In this document: one piece after another, positions 26,503 to 34,556 of the stretch
Position numbering within the stretch: position 1 is the stretch's first letter
Layout: each line of letters begins with the position of its first letter
NCBI GenBank assembly: GCA_029262455.1
Contig: JAJCZJ010000031.1
Span: forward strand, 154,460-218,459
Direction: 5' to 3'
DNA: 64,000 bases
DNA from: Deltaproteobacteria bacterium
Lineage (GTDB): Bacteria > Desulfobacterota > Binatia > HRBIN30 > CADEER01
Translations under genes and position numbers: made by a program
The notes under the pieces: model-generated
Seen by the model: only the letters and a program-made list of their open reading frames with translations
Database searches by the model: none
What the model was told of the DNA's origin: nothing

Positions 26503-27084
26503 CTACCAGCGGGTGGACTTGAGCGGGCCGACGCACGTGGCGACCTCTTCGCCTGTTGTCGTCTCGACGACGCGAGCACAAAACGAGCGGCGATCGTCGG
26601 GACTCGTCGTTCCGTATAGCTCCTCCGTCGAGATCTCGTATTCCGCGCCCGCGTCGGCTCGGAGAAGCACCGAGCACTTGCCGCGTCGATGACACTCGTC
26701 ACCCTTCTGCTCCTCATCCTCAACGCATGCGGATTCGTAAGCCACTCTGATTTCGTGTTCGCCGGGCAAAATCTCGACCCCACCCTGAAAACTCCCAGTC
26801 TGAGTGGGGTCGAACTCTTGGCCGTCAACCGCGTCGACCCAAGTTTGGCTGATCGAGGGTATGCCGACGAGCAGCCAAACGGGAAATCCTATGATCACCA
26901 ATAGTGTGTGGCGCACAAGGCCATCGTTGCAGCGAACAACGGCGACGTCAGTTCCTTGCTCCGGTCCCGGATAGGATCGGATCGTCCGAGCACAACCCGG
27001 CAGCGCGAGGATTGCCAACGACAACAGGCTGGCGACGAGAAGCCGCCGTGACGCCGACCCAAGGTGCGCGCTCATCTCGGACAT
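26503..27084 (-). CDS. Lipoprotein of unknown function
   Basis: A 193-residue protein whose N-terminus carries a lipoprotein signal: SRRLLVASLLSLAILALPGC, with the lipobox LPGC. A second hydrophobic stretch (LVIIGFPVWLLVGIP) follows about 45 residues later. The remainder has several cysteines and an acidic CVEDEEQKGDEC loop. I do not recognise a domain. The ATG at 27084 was chosen so that the signal peptide is near the N-terminus; one three codons later is equally good. It is followed by a 224-base gap before the sigma gene, in which I see no gene. Confidence 0.6.
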   Translation of the reverse strand: MSEMSAHLGSASRRLLVASLLSLAILALPGCARTIRSYPGPEQGTDVAVVRCNDGLVRHTLLVIIGFPVWLLVGIPSISQTWVDAVDGQEFDPTQTGSFQGGVEILPGEHEIRVAYESACVEDEEQKGDECHRRGKCSVLLRADAGAEYEISTEELYGTTSPDDRRSFCARVVETTTGEEVATCVGPLKSTRW

Positions 27085-27383
27085 CGTTTCGTCATCGTGA
27101 ATCCTCACGGAAGCGTATCGAATGCGCCGGAGGTCTCCAAATCGGTGCGCCACAAACAGTCGCGCCGTCAACGATCGTCATGGGCCTGTTGCCGAGTCCA
27201 TCCTTATCTCCGCGCAGGTCCAGACCTCCGTAGCGTCGCTTGTTGTCTCGAGCGCAGTGGCTTGAGCAAGGAGTAGTTGCGCCCCGTTGAGCGCGTGTGC
27301 GGCTGAGTCTGCGGCGACGACGCGATCATTCAACGCTAAATAGACGGTAGAGGAATCCGGAGTCGTCGATCATTCGCATTGAG
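27085..27383. other. Non-coding interval between the lipoprotein and vapBC
   Basis: About 300 bases between divergent genes. No open frame here has a convincing start or composition. It should hold the promoters of both the lipoprotein gene and vapBC, but I cannot name good -10/-35 elements. Confidence 0.4.
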
Positions 27384-27417
27384 CATGTGTGACGAGACGT
27401 GTAGACTCCCACACATG
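27384..27417. promoter_or_regulatory. Inverted-repeat operator overlapping the vapB start
   Basis: An 8-bp inverted repeat, catgtgtg at 27384-27391 and cacacatg at 27410-27417, spans the vapB start; the second arm contains its ATG. VapBC complexes autoregulate by binding such repeats at their own promoter, so this is a natural candidate operator. The call rests on symmetry and position. Confidence 0.5.
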
Positions 27418-27612
27418 GCATCGAATCTCGCTATCGATCAGCACCTCCTGGAACGCGCCCTCGAGGTCAGCGGTGAATCGACAAAGAAGGCAGCGGTGAC
27501 CAAGGCCCTGCAGGAGTTCATCGCCCGCCGAGAGCAGAAGTTGGTCATCGAGCTCTTCGGCTCGCTCGAGTGGGATCCCGACTTCGATTACAAGACTGAA
27601 CGTCAGCGGTGA
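27415..27612 (+). CDS. vapB: VapB-family antitoxin
   Basis: A 65-residue protein beginning MASNLAIDQHLLERALEVSG, with an N-terminal ribbon-helix-helix DNA-binding pattern (KKAAVTKALQEFIARREQ) and a C-terminal toxin-binding tail (LFGSLEWDPDFDY). This is the typical VapB antitoxin partner of a PIN-domain ribonuclease. Its stop overlaps the toxin's GTG start (GTGA), ensuring coupled synthesis. The ATG at 27415 is preferred to one at 27379 because family similarity begins there. Confidence 0.88.
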   Translation: MASNLAIDQHLLERALEVSGESTKKAAVTKALQEFIARREQKLVIELFGSLEWDPDFDYKTERQR

Positions 27613-28013
27613 ATCTGTTCGTCGACACCAGCGTTTGGTCGATGGCGTTGCGGCGCGATGCCCCAGCCGATCAGCCGGAAGTCGCGCGGCTGAGACGTGC
27701 TCTCGAGCAAGGGGAGAGTGTATTTACGACCGGTCTCGTATTGCAGGAGCTAATCCAGGGATTTAGCGGCCCGCAGGCTGCCGACGCCATCATCGGACGC
27801 CTCTCCGCGCTGCCGTTCATCACACCGGATCGCGAAGATCACATCAATGCTGCACAGCTGCGCAACGCGTGTCGGCGGAGCGGAGTGCAGGTCGGGACGA
27901 TCGATGCGCTCTTGGCTCAACTTTGCTCTCGCTTTGAACTGACGATGCTGACCACCGACCAAGATTTTCGGCACCTAGCTCGCGTCCACCCACTAACCCT
28001 CTGGGATAAATGA
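27609..28013 (+). CDS. vapC: VapC PIN-domain ribonuclease toxin
   Basis: A 134-residue PIN-domain protein. The acidic metal-binding set is complete: Asp6 (LFVDTSVW), Glu47 (VLQELIQG), Asp99 (GTIDALLA) and Asp117 (TTDQDF). Such toxins cleave tRNA or rRNA when the antitoxin is degraded. It starts with GTG inside the vapB stop. Length and motif order are normal, so the pair looks functional, in contrast to the damaged genes immediately downstream. Confidence 0.92.
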   Translation: MNLFVDTSVWSMALRRDAPADQPEVARLRRALEQGESVFTTGLVLQELIQGFSGPQAADAIIGRLSALPFITPDREDHINAAQLRNACRRSGVQVGTIDALLAQLCSRFELTMLTTDQDFRHLARVHPLTLWDK

Positions 28014-28178
28014 CGGCACTCGCGACGTCAGCTCCCGTGAGAATGTGGTTCTTCCCTGATGGCGCGTGATATGTGACTTCTGTTCTGAGGTTCGCGTGCG
28101 CATCCGGAATCGATGTTGGCTCGTATTGGATTGGCAACGACCGGCCACACAAGACAGCGTCAGATAAGGAGGAGAGAA

Positions 28179-29154
28179 GTGCTGGCGACGACGATCACTA
28201 CCAAGTTCGGCCTAGAATACCCGGTTCTCTCCGCTCCAATGAGCCGACACAGCGGAGCGGCGGCTCGCCGGAGCTGTCACGCAAGCCGGCGGGTTGGGTT
28301 TGTTCGGTGCTACGAACCCCGCTGGTGCCGATTGGCTTCGCGGAGAGATTGATATTGCGAGAACGAAAAGCGACGGCCGTCCGTTCGGGGTAGGTTTCAT
28401 TACACACTTGATTCCCGTCATGCCGGCGCTGTTTGACGTCGCGATCACTGAACGAGTTCCGGTGATCGCATTCTCGTTTGCGGATCCCTCACCGTGGATA
28501 CCGCGGGCCAAGGACGTGGGCAGCACGGTCATTTGTCAGGTGCAATCGATAGACGGTGCTGCACAAGCGATGGCCGCCGGAGCCGACATCCTGGTTGTCC
28601 AAGGCAACGAGGCAGGCGGGCACACGGGGCGAGCCAATCTGATGCCGCTTCTCTTGCGCGTGCTGCGAGACTATCCCGACGTGCCAGTGCTTGCGGCGGG
28701 CGGCATCGCCAGTGGCGCCGGCTTGGCTGCAGTCCTTGCCGCGGGTGCGGCGGGTGCATGGCTGGGTACGGCTCTGATCGCAACTCCTGAATGCGTTGAG
28801 GTTTCGGAGGCCTACAAGCAGATGATTGTCGCGGCGCGTAGTGAACAGACTGTGTTTACGGAAGTCTTCGATATTCTGGACGAGGCCACATTTGGAATAC
28901 CGCCATGGCCTCGACCGATCGCGGGGCGCGCCGTTGCGAACGAATTCATAACAGCCTGGCATGGTCGTGAAGATTCGTTGCGGGCAAAGCTGGCTGATGT
29001 CTTGCCATTGTACCAAGAGTCGTTGGGGAAGAGGGACGTCGCGAATACCGCTGTTTGGGCAGGTGAGTCGGTGGATTTCGTGAACGCGATTCGACCGGTC
29101 GCCGACGTTGTCGAGGAAATCTGTCGCGAAGCCGAATGTTTGCTGCGGACATAA
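28179..29154 (+). pseudogene. Nitronate monooxygenase (2-nitropropane dioxygenase family), frameshifted near the start
   Basis: A GTG at 28179 behind a strong AAGGAGG site reads LATTITTKFGLEYPVLSAPM, the typical N-terminus. The frame is lost about 26 codons later in the run gcggcgg (about 28258-28264). The next frame continues AVTQAGGLGLFGATN and runs intact to 29154, with NEAGGHTGR (FMN-site histidine) and AAGGIASGAG. Seven bases stand where six would restore the frame, so this is a single-base insertion. The rest is undamaged, which implies a recent lesion or an assembly error. The family oxidises alkyl nitronates with FMN. Confidence 0.8.
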
Positions 29155-30080
29155 TATCGCCGGTCGGCCACTACTCGCCATTGCTGTTTCGACAACTTTA
29201 CCCAAGCCGCCGCTTCGTCCTGTTGTCCGTAGGGTTGCTGCTCCTCCTGGCGGTCGGGTGCACGGAACAACCGTAACGCCCGCCCAACAACCTGATCCTG
29301 ATCTCGCTCGACACGCTGCGTGCAGACCGACTGGGTTGTTACGGGTATGGGCGCGCGACCAGCCCCGCGGTGGATCGACTGGCAGATCAGTCGGTGCGGT
29401 TCTCCGAGTTCCTGGCTGAATCGTCTTGGACTCTGCCGTCGCACCTGACGATGATGAACGGCTTGTATCCGTCGACGCACGGCGTCACGCACAAGGACGA
29501 CCAACTCCGCGAGTCGGACCCAATGCTCGCACAAGTGACTTCGTAGCGCCGGCTTTCGGACCTTCGGTGCTACCGGAGGCGGATTCGTCGGACGCAATTG
29601 GGCTTCGCCCGTGGCTTCGAGACATACTTGGACAACAGTTCCCGGCGGCTGAAAACTGTACTGCAGGACGCACGCCGACAGATCGAGCGCTTCGATGACG
29701 ACGAACGCTACTTCTTGTTCCTGCACGCGTACGACGTCCACGCGCCGTTCGATCCGCCGCAGCGACTCCGTCAGATGTTCGAGACGCGGCCGAGAGAGGA
29801 TCGCGTCGCCGGGTTCGAGACGATGGCCCGGTTCAGCAAGCGCAAGCTGAAGCCGGGGCAGATCCATTTCTTTTCAGATTTGTACGATGCAGAGATCCGC
29901 GCCGCCGACGAGAAGCTCGGCAGCTTCTTCGACTGGTTGGAGGAACGGGCGAGCTGGACGACACCATCGTAGTGCTCGTTTCGGACCATGGGGAGGAGTT
30001 CGGAGAACACGGCAGCGTCGGACACGGCAAGGGCCTGTACATCGAAACCTGCGCATTCCAATCATCGTAAGCGCCCTTCG
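29136..30080 (+). pseudogene. Sulfatase-family lipoprotein gene, multiply disrupted
   Basis: The remnant begins within the end of the preceding gene and reads a signal with lipobox (LLLLLAVGCTEQP), immediately followed by an in-frame TAA at 29274-29276. It then continues NNLILISLDTLRADRLG, WTLPSHLTMMNGLYPSTHG, FLHAYDVHAPFDPP and VSDHGEEFGEHG, all hallmarks of sulfatases. The frame changes near 29538, 29600, 29948 and 30049. One stop and four frame changes make it a clear pseudogene. Its motifs resemble those of the intact sulfatase at 46470. Confidence 0.85.
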
Positions 30081-30089
30081 GCAGCTCAC

Positions 30090-30373
30090 CAACTGGCGCT
30101 AGGGGTTGTCGCCAACGGCGGCACTCTATCGCTCTGCCCAGTACCGGCTGGAGAAATACCGATCTCGATGACCCAGTGCGCGCTCAAAGGAGTCAAACTG
30201 CTCGCCCAGGCGGTTGCTACGCGGCAAGACCTCGCCGACGCACAGCACTCGATCTAGCCGCGGCGGGCAACGTCAAATGCGAAGTCCAGACCCGCCCCTT
30301 GTCCACTGGTCCACAGACCATTGCCGATCTCCGCGCCGACGCAATCGTCGGCAGAGTCGTCCTGGTACCCTGA
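30090..30373 (+). pseudogene. C-terminal remnant of a zinc-type alcohol dehydrogenase
   Basis: Two adjacent frames together read the usual end of a medium-chain alcohol dehydrogenase: ANGGTLSLCPVPAGEIPIS, ALKGVKLL, ATRQDLADA, then after a frame change near 30245 LDLAAAGNVKCEVQTRPLS and ADAIVGRVVLVP before TGA. The N-terminal two thirds, including the zinc ligands, are missing. It abuts the sulfatase remnant, so a deletion probably joined the two. Confidence 0.75.
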
Positions 30374-30383
30374 CGAGAAGGAA

Positions 30384-32036
30384 CTAGTTCGCTGGCGCCG
30401 GATTGTCACAATCGATAACCAAAGAAGTACTCCTGCCGGCGCCGGCTCCCGGTGAAGGTAGCCCGGTCAGGCGGATGTTCGCCCAGTCATTGAAGTCACT
30501 CAGCGACGAGAGGGTGCCGCCACAGAAAAGCTCCTGATCGTCATCTGCCGAGTTGACGTCGAAGACCACGCTACTCTCGATCGTCGAGTTGCCGTTCCAG
30601 TCCCAAAAGTCGGGCGCGCCACACGTGCCGTCGTTCTCGTCGAGATCGTTTTCGTCCAACGTAATTCGATCGCCAATCGAATAGTCCAACACCAAGTTGC
30701 CAGGCGGCGTACAATCGTTGTCGACGCCCGGAAATTGATACAGATAGTTCATGATGGAGTTGTAGTTCGGCTTGTAGTTGCAGAGCACATTGCCACCGTG
30801 AAACAGGAACAAATTGTGGCCAAGCTCGTGGGCGATCGTATGCGCAACGTTCCGATCGGAGAAGGCACAATACAGCGAAACGATCATGTCGTCGCCGTGG
30901 ATCTCAGCCTGTCCCGAGCTGCTACTCGACGTGTTGTAGCGATGAGGAAGAATCGTGTAGTGAAAGTAGCCGAACCGGTTCGTCGCGAAGTTCGCCGTCT
31001 TGTAATTCTGGAACTCGGCGTTAGAGACGCCACCGACCAACACTCCGTCCCCGTCCGCGATGAAATTCCCCCCGTTCAGCAATCCGCCCTGTCCTACGTC
31101 ATGAATGAAGTTGATCCCCGTCGATCCGTCGGGATTGACCGTCGGCGCGTTGGCAAACATCGTAGTCACCATATTGAGTGTCGCGGTCGTTGGTTGGTGC
31201 GAATGTGCCGCGCAATCGAGACTGTCGTCAAACCAGTCGTACTCGATCAGAATGTCCTGGCGCAGCGGGTTGACCCCGAGGCCGGGTAGGTCGAGACCAG
31301 CGGTGGTTCCCAGAACTTCGTCGCCATCGCGGATATCGTCGTCGTCGGTATCCGCATCCAGCGGATCCGTACCGGTGTCCACGCCACTGACAAAGATCCC
31401 TGTATTGGTCTCGAAGCAATCGTCGAGCCGATCGCCGTCGCTATCGGTTCCAATCACACAGCTCGTGCCACAGGACGTCGGCGCCGACTGATTTTTCGCC
31501 TTGATCAACTTGCCGTCCACTTCCTTGAGATGCGGAGCCGTCGCCGCCGTGCAATAGCGCTCGGCGTCTACACCGATGACCATGCTGATATCGCCGTTTG
31601 GCGCTACGGGCACCGGCATCGACCCGACACCCTTGGCAATCACTTTGAGCACTCGCTGTTTGACGATCAGCACCTTGACCGCACCGCCGGTCGGAGCGTC
31701 CTTGTTCTTGTACTTCCAACCCTTGCTGCCGACCGGATTTCCCAAGCCCTTCCAGACCCCCGCGGTCAGAGAATCGGCGATCGCCCCACCGTCACGCTGG
31801 ACGAAAACGGAGTTGGCTGTGCCGACAGGGTTGCCCGGCAGCGTGAAGGCCGCCGGGTTGCCACTTGAGCCGGCTTTGGCAATCAGCTTGAACAACCGAC
31901 CGGTCGCCGGAACCCCGGAGTATTTCGATATCGACGTCTTATGCCCAATCAGCTGCTCTGCGGCCCCCGCGAAACCTGGCACCAGGAACATGAAAACCAA
32001 GAAAGCAATCAATGTCGATCGTCGGTGGCTATTCAT
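30384..32036 (-). CDS. Secreted metzincin-type zinc metalloprotease
   Basis: A 550-residue protein with signal peptide (MNSHRRSTLIAFLVFMFLVP). Residues about 35-190 form an unrecognised N-terminal region. A thrombospondin type 3-like calcium stretch follows (DSDGDRLDDCFE ... DADTDDDDIRDGDE). The protease motif AHELGHNLFLFHGG supplies HExxHxxxxxH, and SIMNYLY gives the methionine turn, so it belongs to the metzincins. The extended glycine-histidine spacing is standard. It would act outside the cell. The ATG at 32036 begins the signal peptide. It is divergent from the ammonia-lyase operon across about 270 bases. Confidence 0.82.
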   Translation of the reverse strand: MNSHRRSTLIAFLVFMFLVPGFAGAAEQLIGHKTSISKYSGVPATGRLFKLIAKAGSSGNPAAFTLPGNPVGTANSVFVQRDGGAIADSLTAGVWKGLGNPVGSKGWKYKNKDAPTGGAVKVLIVKQRVLKVIAKGVGSMPVPVAPNGDISMVIGVDAERYCTAATAPHLKEVDGKLIKAKNQSAPTSCGTSCVIGTDSDGDRLDDCFETNTGIFVSGVDTGTDPLDADTDDDDIRDGDEVLGTTAGLDLPGLGVNPLRQDILIEYDWFDDSLDCAAHSHQPTTATLNMVTTMFANAPTVNPDGSTGINFIHDVGQGGLLNGGNFIADGDGVLVGGVSNAEFQNYKTANFATNRFGYFHYTILPHRYNTSSSSSGQAEIHGDDMIVSLYCAFSDRNVAHTIAHELGHNLFLFHGGNVLCNYKPNYNSIMNYLYQFPGVDNDCTPPGNLVLDYSIGDRITLDENDLDENDGTCGAPDFWDWNGNSTIESSVVFDVNSADDDQELFCGGTLSSLSDFNDWANIRLTGLPSPGAGAGRSTSLVIDCDNPAPAN

Positions 32037-32058
32037 AAGAATCGAACATCTCACTTCA

Positions 32059-32098
32059 GGGCAGCCAGTCAAGCCACAATGGGCAGCCAGTCAAGCCA
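32059..32098. repeat. Short tandem duplication of 18 bases
   Basis: The unit gggcagccagtcaagcca occurs at 32059-32076 and again at 32081-32098, separated by four bases, in the divergent promoter interval between the metalloprotease and the ammonia-lyase. It could be a repeated regulator site or simple slippage. Confidence 0.8.
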
Positions 32099-32305
32099 AA
32101 GTAGTCGCGCCTACCCACCCCTTGCGCCGGCAGGTCGCCGCCAGTGAGCCCCGACGGGCGCTGTTTGAAGCCAACAACGCACGGGCGATCACCATACGCC
32201 GGCGCTGTCCAACCGCTGGGCAGACCACCAGCGTTGGAAATGCCTTCGAGACTCCGGTAACGGGTGGGAGATGGTCCCAACTCGGACACCGACAAACCGA
32301 ATATT

Positions 32306-33862
32306 ATGACTACAGCTCCGTTGCCAGACGCGCCCGCCATCTCATCGCACAGCGACGCCCTCAGGGTCGGCACTGATCCGATCACGATCGAGGAGATCGT
32401 CGCCGTTGCCAGAGGTCACCGCGGTGTCGCGCTCGACACTTCGCCCGCTTTTCTTGCCCGCATTACCGCATCGCGCGAAGCTCTCGAAGACAGGTTGGGC
32501 AAAGACGGCGCCGTTTATGGCGTTACTACCGGCGTAGGCGCATCCGTGACGAACGAGATCCCCGCGGCACTGCGCGACACGATGCCGCAGAACCTGTTCC
32601 GGTTTCACGGCTGCGGAACCGGAGCAATCCTCGAGGACGAAGCGGCTGCGGCTGTCGTCGTCATCCGCTTGATCTCGTTGGCGTGCGGACAATCGGGTGT
32701 CCGACTCGAACTGATCGAACGGTTGGCCGCCATGGTCAACCTCCGACTCTTGCCCCAGATCCCGAGTGAAGGCTCGGTTGGCGCCTCCGGTGACCTGACG
32801 CCGCTCTCCTATCTCGCCGCACTAGTCAGCGGCGAGCGCGAAGCAAGCCTCGCCGGTGGGGTCATGCCCGCCTCCGAAGCCCTCCAACGGTGCGGACTCG
32901 AACCATTGCAACTCGCCCCGAAGGAAAGTCTGGCTCTGATGAACGGCACCAGCGTAATGACCGCGCTGGCATCGATCGGTCACTACCGAGCCATGCGCCT
33001 GAGCCGCCTCTGCGCGGCGATCACCGCGATGGCCTGCGATGTCACGCACGGCAACCCCGAGCACTTCGACGCTCGCCTGCTGGGGGCCAAACCCCACCCC
33101 GGCCAGGTCAGGTGCGGCGCCTGGATCCGCAGCGATCTTACGTCCAAGCGCAACACCAAGCCCGCTCGGCTGCAGGATCGGTACTCACTGCGTTGCGCCC
33201 CTCACGTGATAGGAGCCCTGATCGACGCACTCGAGTTCTCACGCAACAGTCTCGAAATCGAGATCAACGGCGTGGACGATAATCCAATCATCAGCGACGA
33301 CGGCGCGATCCTCCACGGCGGCAATTTCTACGGTGGACATGTCGCAATGGCTTGTGACTTGCTCAAGACTGCAGTCGCCAACACCGCGGATCTCCTCGAC
33401 CGACAACTCGTACTGCTGTGTGTCCCTGAAACCAGCGATGGGCTACCGGCGAACCTCGTCGCCAGCGACGAGGTCGTGCACCACGGATTCAAGGCCATGC
33501 AGATCTCGGCTTCGGCTCTCACCGCCGAAGCCCTCAAAGGAACCATGCCGGCAAGCGCCTTTAGCCGTAGCACCGAATCTCACAACCAAGACAAAGTCAG
33601 TATGGGCACCATCGCGGCGCGAGACTTCCTACGTGTCACCGAACTCAGCGAAACCGTCGCCGCGATCGCTCTCTTGGCGGTCTGCCAGGCCGTCGATTTA
33701 CGGGGCGCGGAGAACGTCGGCCCGCGCGCCAAAACACTTCACACTGCCGTGCGGAACACGATCCCATCAGTGACCGAAGATCGCCGCCAAGACCACGACA
33801 TCGAGGCCGTCCTGACGATGCACCGGGGCGAAACGTTGCCGATTGGATCGCTGTCAGCGTAA
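32306..33862 (+). CDS. Aromatic amino acid ammonia-lyase (HAL/PAL/TAL family)
   Basis: A 518-residue lyase. The self-cyclising MIO triad Ala-Ser-Gly is in SVGASGDLTP (residues 160-162), and the catalytic tyrosine in VYGVTTGVG (about 71). Further conserved pieces are MNGTSVM, QDRYSLRC and DNPII. The substrate-selecting position reads FHGCGTG, neither the HL of classical tyrosine lyases nor the SH of histidine lyases, so Phe or Tyr is likely but not proven. It would deaminate the amino acid to a cinnamate-type aryl starter, as in flexirubin synthesis. The next gene overlaps by one base. Confidence 0.85.
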   Translation: MTTAPLPDAPAISSHSDALRVGTDPITIEEIVAVARGHRGVALDTSPAFLARITASREALEDRLGKDGAVYGVTTGVGASVTNEIPAALRDTMPQNLFRFHGCGTGAILEDEAAAAVVVIRLISLACGQSGVRLELIERLAAMVNLRLLPQIPSEGSVGASGDLTPLSYLAALVSGEREASLAGGVMPASEALQRCGLEPLQLAPKESLALMNGTSVMTALASIGHYRAMRLSRLCAAITAMACDVTHGNPEHFDARLLGAKPHPGQVRCGAWIRSDLTSKRNTKPARLQDRYSLRCAPHVIGALIDALEFSRNSLEIEINGVDDNPIISDDGAILHGGNFYGGHVAMACDLLKTAVANTADLLDRQLVLLCVPETSDGLPANLVASDEVVHHGFKAMQISASALTAEALKGTMPASAFSRSTESHNQDKVSMGTIAARDFLRVTELSETVAAIALLAVCQAVDLRGAENVGPRAKTLHTAVRNTIPSVTEDRRQDHDIEAVLTMHRGETLPIGSLSA

Positions 33863-34554
33863 TGAAGTACGCCCGCAATGCATCGAGGCCGCGGGCGTTC
33901 GGAAGCAGAGCATTTGCGCGTTGGCTGCTGGTCTCTACATTTCTTTGGCTATCGCTGGGCAACTCAGGCGCCGCCCCACTTCCCGAGAACCCGACCAATC
34001 TCGAGGAACTCATGCAGGCAATGGCCGGGACCCCCGGCGTGCTCGCCGATTTCGTCGAAACGAAAACACTCGCCCTCCTCGACGCGCCGCTAGTCACCAA
34101 AGGCAAGCTCTACTTCATCCCACCCAATCGCATGGCCCGCATCGCCTCGGAGCCTGCAAGGTCGACCCTGATCATCGACGGGACCCGACTCGACCTCGAC
34201 GACGAGGCCGGCGGAAATCACATCGACCTCGCCAGCAATCCCGTCGCCCGAACCTTCGTCGACAACTTCATCGTCTTGTTCAACGGTGATATCGAGGCCT
34301 TGCGCTCACGCTACGAGGCAACGTTCCAAGTTGGGGAAGACACCTGGCAGCTCCACCTCGTTCCGCGGAGCAGAGCGCTTGCGAAGATGATTGCCTCAAT
34401 TACCATGCGAGGTGATGTCAGCGGCATGAAATCGATGACACTACGAGAATCCGGTGGAGACACCACCGAGACCATATTCGAGAGCGTTGACTCAAACCAT
34501 TCGTTCACGAGTGACGAGGTCGAACAGATCTTTCGCCAACAAGAAGTGCGCTGA
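33862..34554 (+). CDS. LolA-like periplasmic carrier (ApeL-like)
   Basis: A 230-residue protein with an N-terminal signal peptide (about residues 1-37, WLLVSTFLWLSLGNSGAA). The mature part follows the LolA fold: GVLADFVETKTLALLDAPLV, GKLYFIPPNRMARIASEP, then a run of beta-strands ending MTLRESGGDTTETIF. In aryl-polyene clusters this protein ferries the lipid-like product across the periplasm. It overlaps the ammonia-lyase gene by one base and lies two bases before the exporter gene. General lipoprotein trafficking is less likely in this setting. Confidence 0.82.
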   Translation: MKYARNASRPRAFGSRAFARWLLVSTFLWLSLGNSGAAPLPENPTNLEELMQAMAGTPGVLADFVETKTLALLDAPLVTKGKLYFIPPNRMARIASEPARSTLIIDGTRLDLDDEAGGNHIDLASNPVARTFVDNFIVLFNGDIEALRSRYEATFQVGEDTWQLHLVPRSRALAKMIASITMRGDVSGMKSMTLRESGGDTTETIFESVDSNHSFTSDEVEQIFRQQEVR

Positions 34555-34556
34555 GC

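Noticed and set aside
28812..29867. Minus-strand 351-codon frame
   Set aside because: It is antisense to the nitronate monooxygenase and sulfatase remnants, whose motifs are unmistakable on the plus strand.
30836..31289. Possible CRISPR or tandem-repeat signal in the metalloprotease region
   Set aside because: The apparent regularity comes from Asp-rich calcium-loop codons; no direct repeat of constant length with spacers exists here or anywhere in the window.
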